Shown here: positions 54,522 to 62,820 of the stretch, one piece after another
Position numbering within the stretch: position 1 is the first letter of the stretch
Layout: every line of letters begins with the position of its first letter
Assembly: GCF_015207425.1 (NCBI RefSeq)
Contig: NZ_JADEWZ010000021.1
Span: 1-64,000 of the forward strand
Direction of reading: 5' to 3'
DNA from: Lusitaniella coriacea LEGE 07157
GTDB taxonomy: Bacteria; Cyanobacteriota; Cyanobacteriia; Cyanobacteriales; Spirulinaceae
DNA length: 64,000 bases
Notes under the pieces: model-generated
Seen by the model: only the letters and a program-made list of their open reading frames with translations
Database searches by the model: none
Told to the model about the DNA's origin: nothing
Translations under genes and position numbers: made by a program

Positions 54522-54716
54522 ATGATAAACCCTATGAATTGCAATCGATTCCTCCGCTTTCTCCATGACGATCTGGCGCTTTCAACCGATTCAATCGCGA
54601 TCGCGCAACGCTATTCAGAAAAAAATCCCAGCCAAATTCCCATGATTCTTTGGCAGTATGGTTTAGTGACTTTAGAACAACTCGACCGTATTTTTGATTG
54701 GCTAGAAAGCGCTTAG
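54522..54716 (+). CDS. DUF2949-family protein
   Basis: This 64-residue protein has RFLRFLHDDLALSTDSIAIA, QRYSEKNPSQIPMILWQYGL and VTLEQLDRIFDWLES. The IPMILWQYGLVTLEQLDRI core is the DUF2949 signature, a short cyanobacterial family of unknown function. A downstream T-rich region precedes the convergent PLD gene. A second ATG four codons in could also be the start. Confidence 0.8.
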   Translation: MINPMNCNRFLRFLHDDLALSTDSIAIAQRYSEKNPSQIPMILWQYGLVTLEQLDRIFDWLESA

Positions 54717-54816
54717 GAAATACTCGATCGAAGATCGGGAAAAAATGCGTTTTGAGCCTTTTTTAAACCTGAGATTTTTAGTAACCACAATTATTAATTA
54801 AGTTTGTTTTAGCTTT

Positions 54817-56250
54817 CTAATTTGGGTTCAATTCAGCACAATTTTGATGTTGTGCGGCGATTTTCTTTTGCAGGCGAGTGGGAACCCCTAAAACGGCGTT
54901 TTTGTACAAACGCTCGAATTCTCGTTCAAAGTGAGCGGCAACCACTGGATTTTCAATAACGAGCAGCGTTTCGTCGTTGGTATGATTGGCAGCAGCAGAC
55001 CAGTTATGGGAACCGGTGATGACGATTCGTTCGTCCACTACACCAAATTTGTGGTGTAATTTATCGCCGGGAGGGAGTTGGGGAACTCCAACAGTGGAAA
55101 TTGGGGAAGACCAAGGCTGATTATTAGCTTCGTATTTACAACCTTTGCTCAAGGCTACGCCGAGCATATCCAGCGCTTCGCTGTAGTTTGGGTAAGCAAA
55201 ACTGGGGTCGATTAATGCACTGATACTCGCGCCTTGTTGGTGTTTGGTTTCGAGGATGTTGGCGAGGGGTTGTTCGGAGAAGACAAAGAGTGCGAGACGC
55301 ACAGATTGAGTGGCGCGGTTTAAGGTTTTACCGATTAATCCGTTGCTGCTGAGATTCCAGGCGCGGGTGGGGGAGATGGGGGAGAATTGAAGGGTTACAA
55401 CGGATTCTCCAATTTTTAGCTGTTTTGCGGGACGAAATGGCTTTTTGAGTCCAAATTTACTGTTGGGTTTGCCGCCGGGACCATCTCCCCAAAGGATGTT
55501 GAATTCTTCGGTGAAGTGTTGGGTTAAGGGTGCATTTTTAATAACGAGGAGGTGGTTGGCGTTTCCTCGGCTGCTGGTGGGACGAAAATCCCCGTGAATG
55601 CCACTGGTGGTGAAGTTTGCAGAACCTGTCACGACTGTCGCGCGATCGATCGCAACAAATTTATGATGCATTAATCCGGAGCCTTTGCTCCCATCTGCCG
55701 TGTCGTCCAGAATGGGAATACCTGCATCGCGCAAGATCGCTAGTGCATCTCCGTTTTTAATTTCTTCGGCGGTGAGGGAGCCGTTTTTATCGCGATCGAC
55801 CAGTGCAACAAATTCATCGTACCGATCGCGCGCTCTCGGTTGCAACTGACTCACTTCCCCCGGATACAATTCACTCCAAGGACGATTGTAGGTATTTTCT
55901 AAAATAACCCGAACTTTGACTCCCACTTTGTGACGGTCTGCGAGTGCCTGCGCAATTTTGGGTAAGCGCAATTCTTGAACGGCAACATCAACGCTGGATT
56001 TAGCAGTTTTAATGGCATCGACAACAACTTGCTCTAAGTCGTCTCCTGGACGTTCTAACGGACGGTACGGTTCGGTATAATCAGCTCCCTTTGCTTGATT
56101 TTGGTTCGCGTAAACTTGAATAAACGGGTCTTGGGGAAGAGGATCGGGACGTTGAGATTGTGACTGACGAAGCCAAAAGTACCGTCCAATCCCGGCAGTC
56201 ATTATTAAACCAAAAATTACAAATAAGAGCGTAAATCGATGCTGCTTCAT
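54817..56250 (-). CDS. Phospholipase D-superfamily protein with EF-hand loop
   Basis: This 477-residue protein has an N-terminal membrane anchor (residues 6-27), then two HKD modules. HKD1 is His195-x-Lys197-x4-Asp202 (MHHKFVAIDRATVVTGSANF); HKD2 is HHKFGVVDERIVITGSHNWS near residue 425. Inside the first module a canonical 12-residue EF-hand loop (Asp152, Asp154, Asn156, Gly157, Ser158, Thr160, Glu163; DRDKNGSLTAEE) suggests Ca2+ control. PLD-family enzymes cleave phosphodiesters of lipids or DNA. The anchor puts the catalytic part in the periplasm. Both active sites are complete. Confidence 0.88.
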   Translation of the reverse strand: MKQHRFTLLFVIFGLIMTAGIGRYFWLRQSQSQRPDPLPQDPFIQVYANQNQAKGADYTEPYRPLERPGDDLEQVVVDAIKTAKSSVDVAVQELRLPKIAQALADRHKVGVKVRVILENTYNRPWSELYPGEVSQLQPRARDRYDEFVALVDRDKNGSLTAEEIKNGDALAILRDAGIPILDDTADGSKGSGLMHHKFVAIDRATVVTGSANFTTSGIHGDFRPTSSRGNANHLLVIKNAPLTQHFTEEFNILWGDGPGGKPNSKFGLKKPFRPAKQLKIGESVVTLQFSPISPTRAWNLSSNGLIGKTLNRATQSVRLALFVFSEQPLANILETKHQQGASISALIDPSFAYPNYSEALDMLGVALSKGCKYEANNQPWSSPISTVGVPQLPPGDKLHHKFGVVDERIVITGSHNWSAAANHTNDETLLVIENPVVAAHFEREFERLYKNAVLGVPTRLQKKIAAQHQNCAELNPN

Positions 56251-56381
56251 AGCCTTTGCGCGATTGGGAGGGTTACTGTTTTAACCGGCATCCCAATCTT
56301 CTCGTCAATCTTAGTGGGCAGCTTTACAATGCCAGAATGGTGTTTTCAGGGTCAAGAGGCACGTTTCTTTACTCTTTTCCC

Positions 56382-56499
56382 AATTTACGCCTGCTGCGAA
56401 TACTCTGATAACCCTTGCTAGGGTGAGGGAACAGGGAATAGTCAGAAAAACAACCACAGATTCAGGGTTTTAGCTTCTGATGCACATTAAGCATCAATT
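56382..56499 (+). repeat. MITE-like element R4, copy B
   Basis: The ends AATTTACGCCTGCTGCG and (read inward) AATTGATGCTTAATGTG are inverted. The interior shares CCCTTGCTAGG, GGGTTTTAGCTTCTGATGCA and other blocks with copy A at 36116. It contains one degenerate GGGAACA/GGGAATA pair. It lies just downstream of the Psb35-like gene. Confidence 0.65.
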
Positions 56500-56530
56500 G
56501 AGAATTGCCACAGCAACATCGAGTTTAGCT

Positions 56531-56728
56531 TTATTTGTCCTTTGAGTCGCTGACTTTAGGAACGATATCGGGACGATCTTTTCCTTCCCAACCGGGGGGA
56601 CGTTTGGAGTTGTACCACGCGATCGAACCAATTCCAACCGCCGCAATAAACCCTACGACGTACACGGCAACAAACGCAACGGGAAAGTTTCCGCCACTCG
56701 CGGCGGTTGCTTCCATCAATATCTGCAT
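56531..56728 (-). CDS. Psb35-like photosystem II assembly small protein
   Basis: This 65-residue single-span protein has GGNFPVAFVAVYVVGFIAAV, GIGSIAWYNSKRPPGWEGKD and RPDIVPKV. The WYNSKRP-GWE block after the helix is what I associate with Psb35, a thylakoid protein tied to high-light-inducible proteins and PSII assembly. AAGGAG lies nine bases before the ATG. No other photosystem gene is adjacent. The name rests on recall of a short family and is moderately sure. Confidence 0.6.
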   Translation of the reverse strand: MQILMEATAASGGNFPVAFVAVYVVGFIAAVGIGSIAWYNSKRPPGWEGKDRPDIVPKVSDSKDK

Positions 56729-56922
56729 CTTTATGTAACTCCTTTGTTATTCTCTGCCAATCGTAACAAATCTTTGCAAATATTCTAAGAATCAGGTGGA
56801 AATTGGGAATTAGCAAATCCGAACTTCAAAGGTTTAGACGCTATTAAGATTTCTTTTATGAATCAGCTCTCAAGCCCGTCGTAAGATGAGAAATGTTAGC
56901 CTCACGACAAAGGAATTCAACC

Positions 56923-57195
56923 ATGAATACTTTAGAGTTTCTCTCACAACTCAACGATTCTGAGAAAGAATGGGGACTTTGGATCGATCGCGAAAATCGA
57001 GACGAGCATCATGTGGGACAGTATGCGTTTGAGAACGATCGATTGCCTAAAGCCTTTGTTCACGTTGCCAGTTTAGAACGTTTGGCACACCTGCGTCAGA
57101 AGTATATTCTTGAAAATAATGCCTCTGCTAAAAGTGAGTCTGTATTAGGTCAAGAGTGGGCAAAACAATTTTTGTCTCAATGGCAGCCCCAGTAG
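56923..57195 (+). CDS. Small conserved hypothetical protein
   Basis: From the ATG at 56923 (AAGGAA nine bases upstream) this is a 90-residue acidic protein: NTLEFLSQLNDSEKEWGLWI, DRENRDEHHVGQYAFENDRL, then PKAFVHVASLERLAHLRQKY. It has no membrane segment and no recognised domain. The good RBS and compositional regularity make it likely real. It is divergent from Psb35 and convergent with the second dynamin gene. A start ten codons upstream is less likely. Confidence 0.6.
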   Translation: MNTLEFLSQLNDSEKEWGLWIDRENRDEHHVGQYAFENDRLPKAFVHVASLERLAHLRQKYILENNASAKSESVLGQEWAKQFLSQWQPQ

Positions 57196-57456
57196 GGTTT
57201 TGAGAGGGGTTTGTTAGATTGTCTGCGTTGATAGACACGGGGACGGGGTGACGCGGTGAAGTCCCAATCGTAGGATGTGTTAGGCGATAGCCGTAACGCA
57301 TCGCTGGTATCTTATTTTTACGCAAGTCCCTAAGCGTGATTTAGGCATTTGTGATGCGGGGACACGGGGACGCGGTGAGAAAGAATGTGAGAGTGTCTAT
57401 CCGGCGCTATTCTCTATTCCCTCAACCCATCACCCGAACTCAAGATCGCGCGTTTT
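57196..57456. other. Convergent intergenic region with G-rich degenerate repeats
   Basis: Tracts such as ACGGGGTGACGCGGTGAAG (57243-57261) and GGGGACACGGGGACGCGGTG (57358-57377) are tandem-like degenerate 8-9-mers. Similar tracts occur at 3866-3890, 4890 and 24680. No gene is seen. Confidence 0.5.
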
Positions 57457-59535
57457 TTAAGTGGCAGCCTCCAGGAAAGCTTGGTAGGCTGTTTCTACGG
57501 TTTCAACGGCTGTATTGACTTCCCCTTCAAAGTTTCTCAACCGTTCGACTTCCGTCGCGCGATCGATTTCGTAGGATTCTTTCTGCTTCACTAAATTATC
57601 TAACTCTGTCTTGCGTGCCGTAATATCTTCATTAATGCGGTTAGTGACTTCTTGTTCGTAGGTTTTGAAGCATTCCGCGATCGCGTCATGAACGGGTTGC
57701 CATTGTTCCTCTGCAACTTGGGGGAGGTATTTCACTAATTCCTTTTTCGCCGCCTTGACCAATTCCTTACGCGCCTGGTCTGCTTGTACCATCCCTACGC
57801 CTAACCCTAAAACGGCAAATCCGAGGGGTCCTAAAACAACTCCCGTCGCTGTGGTGATAATGCTGCCGATGCCGAAGACGGTAATAAAATTGAGAATAAT
57901 ATTCTTCCAATCAAACCCCGCACCTGCCATCGCCACCCCTGCAATATTCCCCCTGGCGAGAGAAAAGATTCCGGCTGCCCATTTTGCCCAAGCGGGGGCA
58001 TTATCCTCTTGGGTGTAGCCTGATATGGAAGGGATTTTGTGTCCGGTGAGTTTTTCCGCGATCGCGTCGGTCACTTTGGTGTAGGATGCCCCGTAGCGAG
58101 TCGCACTTTTGGAGAGTTGTGCAAATGCCGCATCCATCTCCTTCTCAGCCGTCAGACTCCACGCGGCGAGTTTGTCGTTGATATACTGTTCAAAGGCTTT
58201 ACGCAGTTGCGCTTCAAAAGCATCTCGTTTTTTGGAAGAGAAGAAATCGAAAAAATTCAATGCCGGTTGGTAGCGAATAAAATCCGCTTCAAAGGTATTG
58301 CCAAGATTCAAAATATAATCGCGGAAGGAATCGGCAATAATTTTAGCTTTTGTGTCTCGAAGTTCCTGAATTTCGCCCTTAAATTGTCTTTGTATCTCGT
58401 GCAGTTGGTTGAATTCCGGTTCGACGGAACGAATTCTTTCTTTTAATTGGTTAACATCATCTTCGAGTAACGGGATGCGACGTTCTACGCTTTCGCGAAT
58501 GCGACTGTTGGTTTGTCTAGCGAGGGTTCTTGCTTGTCGAAGTTCCGCGATCGCGCGTTCTTGAGTTAAAAAGGTATTTAATGCCGCCATAAACTCCGGA
58601 AACCCCGTTCCTTCAAGAGACGCATTGGCATCCTTAATTCGCCGTCGCAATGCCAACAAAGAAGAGAGTTCAAAAACACGCTCTTCGTACCAATCGTAAC
58701 CGTCAATCTGGCAATATTCCGCTAAATTTGCCTTGAAAACGCGCTGCAATTTCCACTCCGCTTCCTCCAATTCTTCCGGGTCATCAGGATCGATTAAACT
58801 CTCTTTAACTTGATCCCAAGCATTGATTAAAAAGAAGACCGTTAAACCCCGATCTTTAATATAATTTTCTAAGTAACGTCGCTCTCCTAACGTACAAGGC
58901 TGTGTGGCTCGCAGCACAAATAAAACTGCGTGACAATTGTTGATATATCCCAAAGATAATTCATTCCTCGCCTCCGTATCATTCAATCCCGGACTATCGA
59001 CAATTTCAATGCCTTTTTCTAATAAAGGTAGGGGATATTCTACCACTGCATAATCGACATTGGGAAACGCCTCTTTTTTCTGTTCTTCCAATCGCTTCGC
59101 TTCTGCCGAATCGATCGTATAGTTGCGTTTAAAACTCTTGAAATCAATAGTTTCTGAAGGCGTATTGTCATTGAAATGTACCGTCACCTTCTTCTCAGAA
59201 CCGTAACGCAGAACTGTCAGAATCGCCGTACAAGGATTGACATCGCTGGGTAGCAAATTTTCGCCAATTAAGGCATTGAGAAACGTACTTTTCCCTCGCT
59301 TCATATCTCCCAACACTAACAAGCGAAAAACTCCTTGCTGCAAGCTTTGCGCGACACGGCTCAAATCTTCCACATCACGATCCAACTCCAGAGAACCGGA
59401 CTGCTTTTTACCTTCCAATTCGGCTTGCTGTAAGGTTTGAACGAGATGGCTTAGAGTGTCGGCAATATTGGCACGAGTTTTTGCCACGCGATCGAGATCG
59501 TTTAAGAAATTAGTGGTTTCAATTTTTTGATTCAT
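57457..59535 (-). CDS. Dynamin-like GTPase 2 with membrane paddle (BDLP type)
   Basis: From the ATG at 59535 the protein has 692 residues. The GTPase domain shows VLGDMKRGKSTFLNALIG, PCTAILTVLRYG, IVDSPGLNDTEARNE and LINAWDQ as G1-G4. A long helical stalk (about 330-520) follows. Then two hydrophobic segments (LARGNIAGVAMAGAGF and ILNFITVFGIGSIITTATGV, continuing VLGPLGFAVLGLGVGM) form a paddle, and the C-terminal helices return to the stalk. This is the layout of cyanobacterial BDLP, which tubulates membranes. The longer frame (from 59589) overlaps the LRR gene and is rejected. It starts 13 bases after the LRR stop. Confidence 0.9.
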   Translation of the reverse strand: MNQKIETTNFLNDLDRVAKTRANIADTLSHLVQTLQQAELEGKKQSGSLELDRDVEDLSRVAQSLQQGVFRLLVLGDMKRGKSTFLNALIGENLLPSDVNPCTAILTVLRYGSEKKVTVHFNDNTPSETIDFKSFKRNYTIDSAEAKRLEEQKKEAFPNVDYAVVEYPLPLLEKGIEIVDSPGLNDTEARNELSLGYINNCHAVLFVLRATQPCTLGERRYLENYIKDRGLTVFFLINAWDQVKESLIDPDDPEELEEAEWKLQRVFKANLAEYCQIDGYDWYEERVFELSSLLALRRRIKDANASLEGTGFPEFMAALNTFLTQERAIAELRQARTLARQTNSRIRESVERRIPLLEDDVNQLKERIRSVEPEFNQLHEIQRQFKGEIQELRDTKAKIIADSFRDYILNLGNTFEADFIRYQPALNFFDFFSSKKRDAFEAQLRKAFEQYINDKLAAWSLTAEKEMDAAFAQLSKSATRYGASYTKVTDAIAEKLTGHKIPSISGYTQEDNAPAWAKWAAGIFSLARGNIAGVAMAGAGFDWKNIILNFITVFGIGSIITTATGVVLGPLGFAVLGLGVGMVQADQARKELVKAAKKELVKYLPQVAEEQWQPVHDAIAECFKTYEQEVTNRINEDITARKTELDNLVKQKESYEIDRATEVERLRNFEGEVNTAVETVETAYQAFLEAAT

Positions 59536-59548
59536 TTTTGCAAGAATT

Positions 59549-60886
59549 TTAGAAAGGATAATAAGTTCTATGAGGCGGTTTGAAATCACAGAATAAAACA
59601 GGACACTCTTCTGTAACTAAAGGATTACTGTACGCATAGATTACACGAAGTTTTTCTAGTGAAGATAATGAACTGAGATCGGTGATTTGATTATTGCTAA
59701 CATTCAAATAAGTGAGATTAGTTAAATTAGCAAGTGGACTCACATCAATAATGATATTGATCGGCAGAGATAGATGAGTTAAATTGGTAAGGTTGGATAG
59801 CGGACGAAGATCGACGATCTTATTATTCACCAGAACCAATTTAGTGAGTCGAGTTAAATTGCTTAACGGCTCGATATCGGATATCAAATTATTATTAATA
59901 GAGAGTTCAGTGAGTTCGACCAAATTCCTGAGCGAACCAATATCACGAATATTATTACGTTCGAGGATTAGTTTGGTTAACTTGTTCAGAGTTGCCAAAG
60001 GACTGATATCAAAAATTCCAGTTCCCATAAGACGGAGTTGTGTTAGGTTTACGAGGTGAGACATGGGAGTCAGATCGATGCGTCGATCTCGCCTCAAGGT
60101 AAACTGAGTTAAATTTGTTAGACGAGACAGTGGAGTAAGAGTTTCTATTTGATCTCCAGAGAGAGAAAGCTGAGTTAGATTTTCGAGATGAGCGAGTGGA
60201 CTGATATCTTTGATTTTTTCTCCACCGAGATGCAGTTGAGTTAAGTTTGTTAAACCCGTAAGCGAACTCACGTTATTAATATTTTCTCCCCCAATTTCTA
60301 ATTCAGTTAAATTGGTTAGGCGAGCGAGTGGGTTTAGATCGTTAATATTCTTTCCACCAAGGTGCAGTTGAGTTAAATTCGTTAAGTTAGAAAGCGGACT
60401 CAGATTGCTGAAATCTCCTCCACTTAGATGAAGTACAGTGAGGTTAGTTAGGCGAGTGAGCGGACTCAGATCGGCAATATTATTATTGGTGAGGCTCAGT
60501 CCAACAAGATTAGTTAGAGTTGCTAGCGGACTAATATCGGTAACATTGTTAAATTCTAAATTGAGTCCCGTAAGATTTGTGAGAGTTGCGAGCGGACGAA
60601 CATCTCTAATATTCCTCCAACTGATATCGATTACAGTGCGGCTAGATAAAGAATCAGAAGCATTTTTACAGTCAACTTCCAAAGCTCCACCCAACAGCAC
60701 ATCTACCGTATGTTTTGCTTCTGGAGAAAGGTTTTCTCTATTCTCGCACCATTGAACAAAACTGTTATAAGTTTGGGGTGTTTGTGCGATTGAAGGAATA
60801 TGAAAACTTAAGATGAGAGAGAGTCCCAAGCAAAAAGCGATCGCTTGAGAGATAAATTTGGAAGGTCGTATCTTTGAAATAGCCAC
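59549..60886 (-). CDS. Secreted leucine-rich-repeat protein, internalin type
   Basis: This 445-residue protein has a signal peptide (residues 1-35, FCLGLSLILSFHIPSIAQ), a short cap with two Cys (FVQWCENRENLS; LEVDCKNAS), then about fifteen 22-residue LRRs with consensus LTNLTxLxLxxNxIxDISPLA (about 95-425). It ends with a Cys-containing cap (EECPVLFCDFKPP). This is the bacterial LRR_4/internalin class, a protein-binding solenoid. It is presumably periplasmic, surface or extracellular. The dynamin-like GTPase 2 follows after 13 bases on the same strand, an unexpected partner. Confidence 0.88.
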   Translation of the reverse strand: MAISKIRPSKFISQAIAFCLGLSLILSFHIPSIAQTPQTYNSFVQWCENRENLSPEAKHTVDVLLGGALEVDCKNASDSLSSRTVIDISWRNIRDVRPLATLTNLTGLNLEFNNVTDISPLATLTNLVGLSLTNNNIADLSPLTRLTNLTVLHLSGGDFSNLSPLSNLTNLTQLHLGGKNINDLNPLARLTNLTELEIGGENINNVSSLTGLTNLTQLHLGGEKIKDISPLAHLENLTQLSLSGDQIETLTPLSRLTNLTQFTLRRDRRIDLTPMSHLVNLTQLRLMGTGIFDISPLATLNKLTKLILERNNIRDIGSLRNLVELTELSINNNLISDIEPLSNLTRLTKLVLVNNKIVDLRPLSNLTNLTHLSLPINIIIDVSPLANLTNLTYLNVSNNQITDLSSLSSLEKLRVIYAYSNPLVTEECPVLFCDFKPPHRTYYPF

Positions 60887-60933
60887 AGGTTGTAAATTTT
60901 CACCCCAGTCAAAATGTATTTGTTCGTTCGAGG

Positions 60934-61674
60934 TTATGTTGATGGCGAATCACTTTCAGATAAGCTGCCAAATCGTTCTTGGTAGCGTTGTAATTGCTCT
61001 TCCAGTTGCTCTGCACGTTGGCGCTCTTGTTCTGCACGCTGGCGCTCTTCTTCTGCTTGTTCTTCTGCCTGTAATTTTGCGCTAGTTGCCTCCTCTAACG
61101 CTTGACTTAACTCTTCAGGAATCAATAATTTTTTCCCGTTATCTTCTCGATAAAATCCGATGAGTTTTCCTTCCGCTTCAAGGTGTAATTGGAGAGCGGT
61201 ACTGCAATTGTCTAAAATAGGAAAATACGTTCCCTCATGAAGGCGATATCCTTGGAGTTGTCCTTCAATCCATTCATTTTTTGGGTCGAATAACCAGTAC
61301 TCTTCTACTTCTAATCCAGCGTAAAGGTTTTTTTTGAAGATGAGATCGTTATCTTTTGTTCCTCGCGAGGTGATCTCGAAGATAACACGAGGTACTTGTC
61401 CTTCTTCCCACAGTTTATAGCTATCTCGCCCTCCCGGTTCTACGTCAAAAATGACCATGATATCGGGAACGACGTAAATTTTAGGCAGTCCTTGAGCGTA
61501 GTACAAAATTTGATTGCCTAATACCGTTGCGCGACGGTTTTTCAAGTATTGTTTGAGGACTTCGAGGGTTGTCAGCAGTGCATAGAGATGGTCGAAAGTT
61601 TCTGCCACGGGTTGACCGTCCGAACTAGGGTAGATAATAGGGGTTTTTGGGGGAGTTGAGGGAGAGGCGACCAT
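60934..61674 (-). CDS. Uma2-family (DUF820) putative endonuclease
   Basis: This 246-residue Uma2 protein has FDHLYALLTTLEVLKQYLKN, PKIYVVPDIMVIFDVEPGGR (the PD of the nuclease core), VPRVIFEITSRGTKDND (core Glu) and KKNLYAGLEVEEYWLFDPKNEW (Lys and the EYW strand). A charged alpha-helical tail with tandem AEEERQRAEQERQRAEQLEE-like repeats follows, like those of several Uma2 proteins. It lies between the LRR gene and a decayed LRR fragment. Its catalytic core seems complete. Confidence 0.85.
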   Translation of the reverse strand: MVASPSTPPKTPIIYPSSDGQPVAETFDHLYALLTTLEVLKQYLKNRRATVLGNQILYYAQGLPKIYVVPDIMVIFDVEPGGRDSYKLWEEGQVPRVIFEITSRGTKDNDLIFKKNLYAGLEVEEYWLFDPKNEWIEGQLQGYRLHEGTYFPILDNCSTALQLHLEAEGKLIGFYREDNGKKLLIPEELSQALEEATSAKLQAEEQAEEERQRAEQERQRAEQLEEQLQRYQERFGSLSESDSPST

Positions 61675-61775
61675 TATTTTTTCGGCGCGATATCTTTATC
61701 TTTGCTATTGTATTCAATCAGAAATCGAGAGTGTGAAGAATTTTTGCTTATCTCTATCTCTAAAAGCTCAAAAAT

Positions 61776-61892
61776 TCAATTGTCATACAGTGCGAGAACG
61801 ATAAGCTGGGTGAAGTTTTCTAAAGAACGGAGATCGCGAATTGGGTTGCGTTCGAGATTGAGTTTGGTTAAATACGTGAGGGTGGTGAGGGG
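61776..61892 (-). pseudogene. Decayed LRR gene fragment
   Basis: On the minus strand 38 codons read PLTTLTYLTKLNLERNPIRD, then LRSLENFTQLIVLALYDN-stop, one and a half LRRs of the same class as the protein at 59549. One extra base near 61893 breaks the upstream SPL motif, and no signal or cap is present. It may be the 3' remnant of a second LRR gene or of a duplication separated by the Uma2 gene. Confidence 0.65.
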
Positions 61893-62030
61893 AGGATATC
61901 AATTTGATAGAAGGCTCTTTGAATTTAAGGTTACCCTTGCTTAGATTATTTCGCGCTGACCGACTCTGACTGGCAAAGGTCGGTCGGTCTATGGGAATAT
62001 TGAGAGAAGCTTTATTTTGACCTTGCAACT

Positions 62031-62735
62031 ATGGCAACTTCCGACCCCTCCTCAACTCGCTTCCGATCTGCCACCGAGTTTCCCAAAAAAATCAAAGATT
62101 TAGACCGTTCCGATCTCGCCAAACTCTACAGCGAAATGAGAGACAGCTTAATCTTCATAAACCGCAGTCGAGCGCAGTTATTGCGGCAGAGTGAAGAACA
62201 TCAGCAGTCCGTAGAAAAACTCGAAAAGAAAGTAGAACACCTGCAAACCCTGATTGACAGTTCGGAGTTAGAGAAACAAGCCTTAACCCAAGCTAACCAA
62301 TCGACTGCTGCTGAGTTAGAGCGCGAAATTGAAAGTCGAGAGCAATTGTCGCAACAGAACGAAGAAGATCGGCAGTCCGTAGAAAAACTCGAAAAGAAAG
62401 TAGAACACCTGCAAACCCTGATTGACAGTTTGGAGTTAGAGAAACAAGCCTTAACCCAAGCTAACCAATCGACTGCTGCTGAGTTAGAGCGCGAAATCGA
62501 AAGTCGAGAGCAATTGTCGCAACAGAATGAAGAAGATCGGCAGTCTATCGAAAAACTCGAAAAGAAAGCAGAACACCTGCAAACTCTTGTTGACAGTTTG
62601 GAGTTAGAGAAACAAGCCTTAACCCAAGCTAACTTACCTATCGCTTCCGGGTTAGGGCGCGATATTAGCTTAATGAGAGGTCAACTCTCTACGACTGTTG
62701 ATGCCATCGCAGACCTCGATACTTGGCTCCTTTAA
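62031..62735 (+). CDS. Repeat-built coiled-coil protein
   Basis: This 234-residue soluble protein has an N-terminal segment (about 1-58, TRFRSATEFPKKIKDLDRSD; SEMRDSLIFINRSRAQLL) and a glutamate/glutamine-rich coiled coil made of tandem 56-residue units (SVEKLEKKVEHLQTLIDSLE, then LEKQALTQANQSTAAELERE, then IESREQLSQQNEEDRQ). It ends with a C-terminal cap (SGLGRDISLMRGQLSTTVDA). Two full units and a partial third are present. Fifty-six residues equal eight heptads, so the register is kept. No family was recognised. The start is preceded by a TTGCAACT leader without a clear RBS. Confidence 0.7.
   Translation: MATSDPSSTRFRSATEFPKKIKDLDRSDLAKLYSEMRDSLIFINRSRAQLLRQSEEHQQSVEKLEKKVEHLQTLIDSSELEKQALTQANQSTAAELEREIESREQLSQQNEEDRQSVEKLEKKVEHLQTLIDSLELEKQALTQANQSTAAELEREIESREQLSQQNEEDRQSIEKLEKKAEHLQTLVDSLELEKQALTQANLPIASGLGRDISLMRGQLSTTVDAIADLDTWLL
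62208..62640 (+). repeat. 168-bp tandem repeat within the coiled-coil gene
   Basis: Units start at 62208, 62376 and 62544, exactly 168 bases apart, the third incomplete. Units 1 and 2 are nearly identical at DNA level (only a few changes by eye), which points to recent duplication or concerted copying. Confidence 0.85.
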
Positions 62736-62820
62736 CGCTTAATGGGCATTAGGTACTCATCTCAAATCCTTCAAATAGCCTCCATCGCCTATAATTTCAA
62801 AGACTTGTCAATCCACTGAA

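Noticed and set aside
59536-59589. 18-codon N-terminal extension of dynamin 2
   Set aside because: It overlaps the end of the LRR gene, and the ATG at 59535 avoids the overlap.
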